From positions 1-64,000 of the forward strand of contig WBMZ01006404.1 in NCBI GenBank assembly GCA_013400975.1: DNA of 64,000 bases. Direction: 5' to 3'. The stretch is from Atrichornis clamosus (taxonomy: Eukaryota; Chordata; Aves; Passeriformes; Menuridae). Below, piece by piece: positions 25,306-37,458 of this stretch. The position numbers were made by a program, and so were the translations under genes. The first letter of the stretch is position 1; each line of letters starts with the position of its first letter. The notes under the pieces were generated by a model that did not search any database, was not told where the DNA came from, and was given only the letters and a program-made list of their open reading frames with translations.

Positions 25306-28300
25306 AAGTGAAGACCACCAGGATCATGATCCTTGGACTCAAGTATGCTATAGAATTACGTCTCTAGAAATTCTTTCTGTCTGTTTCACAGATTTTTTAC
25401 TAACCTTACCCAGCTTTAGCAACAAACTGGAAAAATCAGAAAAAATTACCAAAAATGAATGCTTAGTATTAAGCAGTTTTTGTTTGAGGCTGAAGTTAAG
25501 TAAGAGCACAGATTAATTCTCATCTAGTTTTTGAGTATGCCATTTTCTGTCCCTTTGAATGGTAGCATCCACACTGCAAATGTGACTGTGTTCAGCAACA
25601 AGAGAAAACCAATTGAGTTTGGAAACCCATTCTCAAATCTGTGAAAAATATTCAAATATTTGTAAATGTTGGTTCTGCCTTCTTAGTATTACTAGAATAT
25701 AATATTTATCTAAGCCCTGTGTAGAGCGAAAAATAAAAGACCTGAGCAATCTGTGCTCTGAAGAGCTGCTTTTTTTTCAGTTTAACATAACTCAGACAAA
25801 CAGGTAAAGAGGAGAACATAGACAGCTAAATCTTATAGACAGTTATATGTGAGTGATGCTTAAGTGGATGTGCACTTTTTACCTTTGGTTTTCCTCCTGC
25901 AACAAACTCTGTCTGCCTCTTGGTCCCACCCTCCTTCTAGTGTACAAAGTCTCCTGTAGTCCAGTTGGGCCACTGGATATTCTATGGATGGAACAGGGAG
26001 ACAAGCACAGATGAGAAACAAAGTAGAAGGCAGAGACGTGTGACTGAAATGTCAATGTGAAAGTTATGACTACAAAAATATTAAGAAAATCCAAGAAAAC
26101 ATATCATGGAGAAGGTTTCAGTACAACAACAGGACCTCGTTGGATAGTGTGTCTGGCGTCTGGCTCAGGCTGTGCTCCTACTTTGCTGGGACACATCCCT
26201 TCATATCTGCTGTCCCTGGAACGAAGAAGAGGGACCCAGAGTGCTTGTTTTAGATGGCTGCTGTGGATACATCTCCACCTGATTTTAGTTACTGATCTTT
26301 ACAGTCAATGGAGAGATCAAGGTATAGTTGGGGTGCTTTCAAAAATCTCTGCTAGGATCAGATGCAGCAGGCTTTAGAGGTGCACATTTCTCTCCACTGA
26401 GAATAAATAGATTCAACATAATGAGGTGAGAGGAGCCATCCCTTAAGTCAGACCCAGAAAAAGGAGTATAAGGATGGCATGGCTTGAGCCCAGAGCTGCA
26501 GCCCTGCAAGAATGCTGCTCACCTATTTCCGCAGCTGGTAAAAGAGCCAAAGTAGCATTTCTCTGCCAGCATTTTATCTTCAGAGCATGTCTGATTCTGG
26601 CAGGCCAGTTGATTTCCACTTCTCCCGCTGCTGTCTGGCCATGGTTTGAAAGGAATTTAAGTTTCACTGGGTCTAGGATAGTGTATCAGAGATAACACCT
26701 ATTTTAGGCTGTTTAACAGGCAGCACATAGGCCTATATTCCAGTTGTGATTGTCCAGACATTATCCAATGTAAATATAAACACTGATTTTTTTTAAGTAT
26801 AGAGATGGCATATTTTCTCTCCAAAAAACATCAGATCAAATTTAGTCCAAATGTAGGTGAGCATTACTTGATTTTAAAGGATGTATGTTTGCTTAGAGTA
26901 AGAAAATAAGAACCCTACAAGTTGTTCTTTTTCACAGTATGAAAGTGATGAAGTAAAGTCATTTTCACAATGTGTTAAATTATGCCTGCCCTCTTAAGTG
27001 AGATGGCAAGATGCCAACATATGTATATTCCTGGCACCCATAGCATTCACTGCTGTACATGGACCTCATTATATTTTTAGCATTTGTTAAAGACTGAGTG
27101 CAAGACCATATATTAAAGCTGGATATGCAGTAATGCTATTATCATGTAATAGAATCTTCTACTATTTTAATGAAAAATTCACATATTGAGTTCTCTTTCT
27201 CAAAGATGTTAAGGAAAAGCTGTCAATTAATGGAGTAAATATGAAAAATTGAACTGTGATCCCATATTCCAAGTACCTCTATTTGAGCAAGTAGACAGTA
27301 ACTCATGCATTAGTCTAAATACTGCCTTTAATTAATTTATTTATTTTTATTTTTATGGTGCCATGTTCTTAGTGACTTTGCTAATGGATGGGAGATGGTT
27401 GTGGCTGGATTATTAAACCTCGTGTGTCCAAGGTAGATGAATTGTTTCATCTCTGGAGTGTCTTTTGTGAGTTGTAGTTTTCTTCAGATTTGTGAAAGGC
27501 AATGCAGTATTTCAGCATTGTGTGGAGTTACACACTGTAGCTTGCTTGCTAAGTACTTTGAAAGTCCCATGGCATAAATTCTTGCAAGTCTTAAGAATTA
27601 CTGCAACTTTTTACCTGACAGTACAATCAGATACAATGTCTAAGTGATTTAAAAGCTGCCTGAAAATAATATTTGGTATCAAAAGAAGAATTTATTCTTC
27701 AACAAACTGAAGACATTCTGTAGCTGATGAGTGGAATATATAGAAGCCAGGCAGCGTTTATGTATCACAAAGGTTCTTTGAAAAGGCGCTTGTAAGTGAA
27801 TCTTTAACCAAACTAGCAAAATAATCCCATTAATATCAAATGGGAGTACACTTGTAAATAAAAACAGAATTTTGTTCTCCTGGGTAACTTGAAATAAATG
27901 AGGGTCAAAGAGAGTTCAGTGATTAACAACGTTACTTTATGACTAGTGCTGGATCTATGCCTGTGTAGACATTAAAATATCAGCAGGTGGATTTTTTTCT
28001 AATAATAACCATTTTTCAAATCTGTTTTGTAAGATTTTTTAATGTAAATTGCTTTAACATATAACTGTAGATCATTCCTTGACACAGCAGTTGAAAATCA
28101 ACGTATTTAATGGGTGGCCTGTCAATTCTTTTTTTGGTTTTTTATCTGCAGAATGTTTGGTCTTCTGTCTTTCATAGTTTTATAAAGGGAATTAGAAGAT
28201 TAACAAATGTTAAGGATCTCCTGTATGTTTGCTTCTAGTTCTTTATATTTTCTGGGGAAAAAAAATGAAAAGGCAAACCCCCCTCAAACTAACCAGTTAA

Positions 28301-31300
28301 TTTATCTACTTTGTAGTGTTAATTATGTTTTGCAGGTGTCATTGTTAAACAGTAACACAGAAATGTTATCAATCAAGATGTTTTGATTAAAACCTAGTGG
28401 GATGTTTGAGTCCATTAAAAAACACAATCCCCACATCAAGTGCATAGAAGAAGGTATAATTTGCTTGAATAGTTAAAGATTGAGCAGAAATATGGTCTTG
28501 TCCACACAAAGTATATGAAGACTTGATTTTTAGAGTTTGGGTTTTTGTTCTGGTTTGGTTTTTTTAAAAAATCTATTTAAGTCTAGAAATGTAATGTGAT
28601 GTGGCTTTTAACTGGATTCACACTTAGTAATTTGATAGAATTAATTTGCAGATACACAAACAAGAGGAGAATCTTGGTTTATACACTTTAGACAAAATAT
28701 ACAGGTATAGTAGTTTTCCCTTGAAACAGAAAAGCAATACACGATTTTGTGTTCATAAACAAAACAGGATATAAAAAATAATCTGTCATTCCTGTCAGAG
28801 TAGACTCTCTCAGCTGTACGTTTGATTCAAAAGTGGTGTATAATTTTTTTTGTTTCCTAACAAGCGACAGTGGTACATACTGACATATAGTTTGTTCCTG
28901 AGGAAGCTGCCAAAATTTGAGTGAAAATGTCCTACAAGAAACCTCCCATTTAGCACAAAAACTTCTGAAGAAGTGAGCATGTGAATGTCAAGGTACTTTC
29001 CATCGTACCTTTGATGGGGTTTGTAGCATTTGAAAACAATATAATAAAAGATGAGTCCAAACCCATTAGAAACATCTGTGTTAGTCAGGTTAACAAATAG
29101 CTTTTGCATCATCTCTGACATTCAGAATTTCTGTATGTGAGAGGTTGCTATGGGTTTTTATTCATGCACTACTTGCCCTTTCAAGATGTGAACTTAGCAA
29201 TAAGGGCAAGTGACCAGTTACAAGTTTTTCAGATGAGGCAAGGTAGATGGGAATTCACCTTTAATGAAACTGATGACGGATTCAGCTCCTTTACTTGTGT
29301 CCGCAGCCATTACCATATGGCAAGGTGTTCAGGGAGGAGCCATATGCCCTGGACTGCTTGTGTCAGACATTATGTGGAGTGTTTAATTCCACTCAGAGTA
29401 TGTTGCTCTTCATTAGCAGATTTTAGACATGCCTGTCAAACAGCATTACAGAAATGGGTAACCATTTTGAAGACACACTTGTTCTCAGCTAATTGAACAA
29501 TGTTTGCCAAAGAGTTCTGCTGTGAGGACTGGCTCTGTAGTACTGTATCTTCTGTGGCCTGTAGCTCTCTGAAGGAGAAGGGACAAGTTCAAGTGGGGTA
29601 ACTTTGTGAGAAACCTTTCTGTAGCAAGTAATAGAGCTTCCTTCCTGCAAAGTCTCTCACATAAAGAGGAGCCTTTCCCCTCTTTTGTCCTTTCTACATC
29701 CTCATCTATCTATGGATTGTGGAAGTGTTCCTTATCAGTACTGATGTAAAACATTCAAAAATAATCCTGAAAGTAAAGGTAAATTAAAGGACTAAAAAGG
29801 AACAGTCTTGATTTACAGCTTCACTTTATTTGTATTTTTTATGCAATTCAAGTGACATACCTGAGTATATTCCTAAACACCATTTAACCAACAAAATGGT
29901 AATGTATCTCATGCTATTATTGGCACCATGGCATTTCTTCCTAGTGGGTCAGATGTGGGTCTTTCTTGCCTATCCTGTATTTGTTCCTTTTCATGAATCT
30001 GCCTCTACACCTGCTACTCATGGATTTATATCTGCATTGAATTTCTCAGTTCCAAAGTACTCTCTTTTTTTTTCCCTGAGAGTCACTGCTTTGAGTGATA
30101 CCAAATCTCTCTGCTTTCAGTTTTGAACACAGGAGCTCTCCTGAGCTCCACTTTCATCCATCAGGCATCTGTTTTCTCTTAACTTTCCTGTATCATCAGT
30201 CTGTAACTGGTATCAGGGGACTGAGTTATTTCCTGGCTGTTGTGTACTGAGAGGGACAAGTTAGTGTGGTCCCAGAAATGGCCAGCTCAGGAACAAGCAG
30301 GTAGAAATGGAGTGTCCTACAGAGTGAAATGTCCTTGCCCATCTCCTGGCAGGGAAGTGAGGGTCTGAGGAACCAGGGCATGGACCCTCCACACCTCCTT
30401 CACACTGTTGATTTCTGAGGACAAGGCAAAGAGAATGGAAATGGACTATACTTATAGGTCAGGAAATGAAATAATGCATTTGTTATCCAGTGCTTTTATT
30501 TTGAAGGAAAACACTTTCTAGTTCGATGAAAGTGTAGATAGTGTTTATGTAAAAGGGTGATGAGGGTCAAAAAATACAGCATTGATATGTGTAATTAAAA
30601 CCCAGAAGTTTCTGTTGAAATATTTTCAAGATCCAGTGGGATGTATAAATTCCTTCTAAAAATTCTTGAAACGTTCCTTTGTCCCCTTGCCAGAACCCAC
30701 TAAAAAGTGCAATTTATTTCTTCAAGTCCTCCAGTTACTTACAGCAAAATAATTTTCTGCTGAGGAAAGGTGGGTGTATCTTGTCCCTTACTGCACATTA
30801 TATACCTTACCATTTTAATGAGCTGTCTGTTTTTTCTTGCAGTGTTACCATTCTGTGCTTGTCTAGTTTGATAACCAGCACCACCATTTTATGCAGTGGA
30901 TTTTATCAAACAAGACATATGAAGTACAGTATTTTTAAGTACATTTCATCCTTTATACTGGTTGCAGATGGTTAAATCTTGCTTGGATGCATTATATTTA
31001 TCTTGGGCATTATAAATTCAACTCCAGTGTTTTCTTCAGCTGCTGTAGCTTAGTGTATTTGTGCTGACCTGAATCCTCTTGTGCCAATTTATACTGGCTG
31101 AGGGCTCAGCCCTTTTTTTAGCTCTGTCACTTAGTTCCTCATTTGCAGAAAAGGAACAACTGTAGTTCTTTTCTTTCACTAGTTGTGTGATTGTCTGCAT
31201 GGCCCCCAAGGTGCTCAGTGAAGGAGGCTGTCTGACTTGGTAGAGCTTCTAGTGTCATCAGGCACCAGTCCCAGCTGGAGCCTCTTGGCTCTGAGATGAC

Positions 31301-34300
31301 TACACACAAAATGAATTTGCTGGAAAAGCTTCTCATTTGTCACAGTCGTTCCCTTTTACCCTGACAGTGGGTACATGCCATACATGTGACACTGAGGCCC
31401 TTCTTTGACAGTGCAGGTATTTGCCTGAAATAACGATGCAGTTCTCCAAAAACAGACCTAGAATTTTCACATACTGCCTCTTGAAACCAACATACCCAGC
31501 CCAAATTCACAGAAAAACATATCTAATTATAGGAACAAGAAAATCTGAAAATTGTTTACAAGTCTTTCATGGGACTGTTTTCAACTTCAGTTGCAAGGAG
31601 AGCCTTTTCACAGATTCTGCTATAATCAGTGTGTGATAGGCTTTGTTAATGCAGGATGTATGTCTGAGTAATGTTGCATTGCTTAAGACTATATTGGAGT
31701 GATTTATGTTGATATAACAGTAATGGTGACATTCAGATAATTTCAACTCTCCGCAGAAATGCTCTGGAATATATTCTTGATTGTAGATATCTGCTTTGTT
31801 ATGAGTCTTACACACATTTTTATCTGAAAATGAAAAATCTGAGATGAGATTGAACTGGTTCAGCTGCTTTCTAAGTGACAGAATTGCTTGCATTTTTTAA
31901 ATGCAAGCAGTGAGTTAAAAAGAGAAAGATAAACTTCTGTTTGCCATAATTAGACAGAGCACTGCCTTACAACAAGGTTTATGCCTATCCTTACCTTATA
32001 TTTAGCTACATGGCATACTGAATGTACAAGACTTAGGGATAGGTCATACAGGGCACACAGATCTGCCTATCAACCATACTGAGTTCAGGGAAGAAGAGGG
32101 AGCAAGACTGACTTGGTTGCTCTGAATTGAACCTTAGAGCAGAACAGAAACAAGAATATGCTTGATGTTGTTAGTCTAGCTGTGTTATTTTTGCAAAGCT
32201 GATTGAATGACAGATGTTTATACTTCCTTGAAAAGTTTGAAGCCTGTAATATGAAACATTAACAAAAAGATGGAATTACTTTTATTGCCTTTGACCTTTT
32301 CTAACATGCTATAAAGCTGCTGTTTTTACTTGTATAACAAAAGGGGCATATATAATCACTGAGTGTTCTGAGATATCAAATACATTAGATATTTTGCATC
32401 TGTAAGAATTCAGACTTTATTGAACCCATCAATAAGTAATTCATTTTCATATCTATAGAGGAGGGGAGGTATTCCCTAGTGCTTTTAGTGATTTGAAATT
32501 ATAGCTTCTAGGGTTTCTGATTTTTAACTATCATTTAATTACTCAACTGTATTGTGTTTGGCATCATGTCCCTGTGCGTCATTGGTGTTGTGTAAGTGTA
32601 GCCTTCAGTCAACCAGAGTTCTAGTTTCCTACAGGTCAGAAGCTAAAAAGTTTCCTTCTTCTGCAATCTGACCATGTTTGTCTGTCCATCCTGTGATGCT
32701 TGTTAGGGAAAGGAGATTGCCCAGCATAACACCAGATCTGACAGATAGATTGGGAACCAGCACTGTAAAACACAGTGTGAATCTGTGTTTCCCACTGAAG
32801 CAGCAAAGCAACTAAATCAACATGCTCTAGAGTCTCCCAAATGGTCTCAGTAGTGTGTTGCAACTGAATTTGGACTGTACTAGGCCTCGGCTGGTCCCCA
32901 ATTAACCTCTTCTTTATCTCTTCCTACTACCCAGATACTATTTGCAATATAATTTTTCATTAAGATTCTGTAGGGTCCTGCCTGAGCCAACGGGTGCTGT
33001 AGGCATATCAACACATTATCATTATTGTTGAAACGGTAAGAACACAGACAAAGGCAATGTTGATCAAACTGGGAAAGAACTGTAGTTTTCACCTCACTCT
33101 CCCCAACACTTGCTCATTTGCTGCAGTAGCCAGTAATGCTGGACTTGTCTTGATACTTCTGGTGCCAGAATGATACAGCCTCAGGTAGTGTGTGATGGTA
33201 CCACGTGCCTTCATCTCCCACCTCATTAGCAGAGAGGACAGCCACAGGCACCGTGTATTATCAACCAATGCACAGTGGAACTGCCAGGGCCTCTGAACTC
33301 AGTCACAGCATGGAATCCATTCCTCCTTGGATGAAAACAAATGAATTAAAGATCTGCTTTCAGGACTGGCTCTGCAGCAGGCAGTGTGTGTCCTAAGGCA
33401 GCCAGTGCTGGAAGTGGTTTGAAGCACTTATGAGGGCCGTGAGGGAGAGAGACACCTGGGCCCAGCAGTCATGGCTGCTGCTCCAAGCCTGGCCACCTCT
33501 AGCTCGTAGCAGACATTTGCAAGTAGTTCCTTGCCTCTGCCGAAAGACTGTGGTGGTAGCAGGATGGTCCTGCTGTGCAGGGTAGCACAGCAGCAGAGAG
33601 AAGGACTTGAAAGTGGCATAACCCCCTGCAATGGTCTCCCTCCGTCCAGCAGCACTGCACGGTGCACCAGAGGCACAGGGGGAGGCAGTTGATGGTAGTG
33701 GTGCCCCACTCCTGGGGAAATTCTTACACGATTTCAGTGACCCAGCCCTGGCAGGGCTGCTTTTCTGCTGTGGCCTGCAAAATTTGGCCTTCAGCTACAA
33801 GAAGCTTTTATTCTGTCCTGGCCAACTCTGTTTCTATCCCTTTTTCAACAACTGTAGAAGCCTATGGAGCAGCACACTTCTCAGTGAGTTCATGGCTTGC
33901 ACCCCTGCCAGCATTAATTTAGTGATACAGTAAGTCAGAAGACTGCTCCTTAGTTGTTCTGGCTGGTACTGGTCATTTTGGGCTGTGATTTTATTTCACC
34001 TTTTGGGAGAAACATTGAAGCTCTTCCCTTCACAAAAACCCATCTTTGATTTCTCTCCATCAGTTGTCACTGAGCTTTGCTATGATGTTGTTTCCTGCAT
34101 CACGTACCACACAAGGAATTAAATGATGGAAATTTGTGGCTAGGTAATCCATTCTATCGCCTGTAGATGAAAATGAGAAAACAGTGTACACTGCTTTCCA
34201 ATGCATCTCACTATGAATTTAAGGATATAATCCTATAATCCTTCTTGGATGGCTCTTTACTTTTAGTTTCTCTCAGGTGGTTTTTGGGCTTGACTATATA

Positions 34301-35382
34301 CAATGTGCAGCACACATTGGGTCTATAATGAAATTTCATTCCACTCCACCTCAGTGTGCCCAAAGTGGAGAAACAAATAATCCTCAACAGCAGCACTGAT
34401 CCCATGTATAACACACAATCTATTTAGGAGTACGTGGCAGAAAAGAAGTGATTAAGTGATCTGCTTTATCAGACAGCCAGAGTTAGAGGAAACCAAAAGG
34501 ACTGTTGTCTCATGTCTGGAGTGTGAGTGTAGTTTTTTATAGTCTTTATTTGGTCCGGTTTTTGCAGACTTTGTGTTGGAGAAGTCTGCCCAGAGTGCCC
34601 AGACTGTGCCGGGTGATGTTTCTGAAGGCAGCTGCTTGGTGCTGCCCCAGCCACCTGCAACTGCCACCTCCCAGACAAGAACTGCAGTGTGTTCTCTTGG
34701 CTGTAACTTGTGCTTTTGTCCTGACCTTAAATTGTGAAGCAACAGCTACATCTTCTGAATGAATGTTAAATACCCTAGGGGATGCTTCTGGCATCTGGGC
34801 CAAACAATTACTGCACTAATCTAAATTATACAAACTCTTACTATTCCTCAAGGTCAGGCTGCAAAGATTTTCATATCTGGACAATGTGTTCTAAATACAG
34901 CAGATTAGAGAAAGAAAAGCATCACACAAACAAGCATAATACCAGAAATGAGCAGATGATAATTTAAGCAACACAAATACAGTTATACATAAAAAATGAT
35001 TTAAAAGATGAGACAACACTACTGAGGCTGCAGAATCATGTTTTCAGGAATTAGGAGGTGTCAGAATTAAGTCACCAGTATAAACTTTTCACCCCTATTG
35101 TGTGCATGCATTATGATACAATCTTTAATTATCTATTCACATCCCATTTTTCCACAGGACCTGTGTCTCGCTTGCTACACTGGATGAATGGTGTTCACTT
35201 AATGAGAAGCTATTCGATATTTTGGTTTACCTTTTCTGTGCAGCCTGTGGCCCCAGGCCTTACTTACTGCACATGTTTGGAACCTTGATATGAAGATGAA
35301 ATCATTCATTTCCTTGTGGACTTTTTTTTGTGACACTCATCGCTGTATTTCCTAAGGGCTTCTCAAGCATTAATATATTTAT

Positions 35383-35430
35383 CTTCACAATAGCCTTCAC
35401 AATAGGAGTATTATTGTCCATTATTGTCCA
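35383..35430. repeat. Two adjacent short tandem duplications
   Basis: The 11-mer 'cttcacaatag' occurs at 35383-35393 and 35395-35405, followed closely by two head-to-tail copies of 'ttattgtcca' at 35411-35420 and 35421-35430. These look like replication-slippage duplications. No function is suggested. Confidence 0.8.
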
Positions 35431-35966
35431 CATTTTATACTAAGGCACAAAGAAATTAAAGTCAAAGGACCTCTAATTTGAGATGTCTGAAGACATTATT
35501 ATGAAAATTCATATTATTACCCATTTTTTATCTGAGCAGTTACCTAATTGAGGGAGGAGGGTCTAGCATATTATTTCATTAGTAACAGACAGAGCCACAT
35601 ATTTACTTGATGTCATCTTATATATTATTATACTGACAGCCCTATTTCTCTTGAAGCATTCAAATGGTTTTAAAAGCAGTTTCCTTGCTTGCATTGAATG
35701 ATGCCTATAACTGTGTCATATATCTAGCTCCATTAAAAAGTCTGGTTACTTTTTATGCTGTTCTTAAAGGAGTACAGTGCAGTCCTATCTGGGTAGTGCC
35801 ATGCATTGCAGAACTATTGCTCTTCCTATGGATGTTTTGTCAACCCTTCCTCTTCTGCCCAGTGGCAACTTATTCAGGTCCAGTTCTCATTGGTTTCAAT
35901 ACCAGCCACAGGCAATTGCCACTTAAATAAATATAAGTTTTGGTGGGATGGGGAGGCAATCACACA

Positions 35967-35999
35967 GGAAAAAAAAAAAAGAGGAAGAAAAAAGAAGCA
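35967..35999. repeat. A-run and purine tract
   Basis: A run of 12 A at 35969-35980 continues as an all-purine A/G stretch to 35998. It has no retroposed gene body beside it that I can recognise, so it is treated as simple sequence and not as a poly(A) tail. Confidence 0.7.
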
Positions 36000-36064
36000 A
36001 ACAATGTATAACTGCTTGTGAATCTTAGAATCACTTAGTATCTCTTAGATGACTCATTGCAGGG

Positions 36065-36126
36065 TTGGTTGAGAGGTGTGTCATAGCCGACTTAGTTGAG
36101 AGATGTGTCATAGCAGACTTGGTTGA
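36065..36126. repeat. 27-bp imperfect tandem repeat
   Basis: There are two full 27-base units (36065-36091 and 36092-36118), each beginning 'ttggttgag' or 'ttagttgag' and containing 'tgtgtcatagc', followed by a partial third unit of 8 bases. The full units differ at three positions. This is a small minisatellite, or a duplication that may vary in copy number between individuals. Confidence 0.85.
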
Positions 36127-36989
36127 ATTCAGTTTCTCCTGGCAGTGGTGACCTCTGTAACAGGAGGCAAATACTTTCACATCTGCTGCTGTCTCTTGCA
36201 TTTACACTCTTTCCACACACCTTCCAGCTTGTGCAGCAGATGCAGAGTGCAGGAGAACTACAGGGGTGTCTGTCACTATGTATTTCCACCTTACAGTCAT
36301 AAGTTAGATACTCTTTAATGAAAAAGGGTTGTGTCCTCTGGAACAAACTGTGTGTGATCTAGTAAATAAGAAAGGATTGTACCATGCCTACCCACAAGAT
36401 ACAAGATCTTAGCCTGATATCTCCTAGTTCTTGAGTCTTCACCATTGACACCTTCAAGCACTTGCCTTAATGCTGGATTTTGTGTGCATAAATCCAGTAT
36501 TTTTTACAAAAACATTGCAATCTCAGAATCAAAATCCTGCCATATGGATCCGATGTGTCTTGTCAGGGTACTGGAACTGTTACATCCCTTCATGGATGTT
36601 AGTCATGTGAGCAGCTGCTAATAGTAATGTGTGGTTTTTCTCCCAATGAGACACTTCATGAGAAAGAGGAGAAACACACTTTGCCTCTGGACTTCACATC
36701 TGCTTGTTAAGAGCAGAGAGTGGTGATAGAGTCATGGTGACTAGTCTAAGCTCCAGAGCCAATGAGGCACTGATGCTTTCTGATCATTTCCCTAAGAATG
36801 GCTTTTTCCTTCCTGTAACTTCTAAATCCTCTCTCTGTGTCTTCCTCTCTGCCCACATCCTGAGTCTTCCTCATGTCTGGTTCTGTGACATATCACAGTA
36901 CTTTTATCCAACTCCAGCTTTCAGTCTTCAAGTCTCTCATTTCTAGGCTCTACATTTAGTAAATGCTACTCATCTACCCTGCACCTGAC

Positions 36990-37150
36990 CTGCTGTTCAA
37001 ATCAAAACCACTCCTTTTCTCCCTTCCCTCTCTAATTCAGTCCGTTTTTCCTTAATCAGCCAGTCCCAACCACCTGCTCTCATCCCCTCCACCCTCTTGC
37101 CCTGATTCGAGTCTCTCCCCTCCTCCCACTCCTTTTGTGCAGTCTATTCT
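36990..37150 (+). repeat. Pyrimidine-rich (CT-rich) stretch
   Basis: This is a run of strongly C+T-biased sequence on the + strand (for example 'tccttttctcccttccctct' and 'ctcccctcctcccactcc'), about 140 bases upstream of a CR1 tail. It is not a perfect microsatellite. It resembles degenerate low-complexity sequence, and the boundaries are arbitrary. Confidence 0.5.
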
Positions 37151-37289
37151 GATTTTCATATCAAACCTTTGTCTCTCTATGGTCATTTCCTTTTACAGCA
37201 TGGCCCAGGCTGTGTGGCTGCACACAGATATGCCAAGCTTTCTGCTCAGCCTCTTACAGAGGTCTGGTGGGGAGGGAGGAGGACAGGGT

Positions 37290-37458
37290 TTATCACAGAA
37301 TGATTTAGGTTGAATAAGACCCTTAAGATAGGTCATTAACCTAACACAGCCAAGTCGACCACTAAACCTTGTCCCTAAGCATCATATCTAAAAGTCTTTT
37401 ACATACCTCCGGGGATGCGACTCAGCCACTTCCCTGGGCAGCCTGTTCCAGTGCATAT
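37290..37458 (-). mobile_element. Short CR1 3' fragment
   Basis: This starts with 'tatcacagaatgatttaggt' and continues through 'aagacccttaagat', 'cactaaaccttgtccctaag' and 'cacttccctgggcagcctg' to 'ttccagtg' at about 37450. It is a 5'-truncated CR1 tail with no coding capacity, antisense to the gene. Confidence 0.93.

Noticed and set aside
36017..36060. Weak resemblance to a CR1 3' end ('aatcttagaatcacttag')
   Set aside because: Only the terminal dozen or so bases resemble CR1 and the following sequence does not continue the pattern, so I did not list it.
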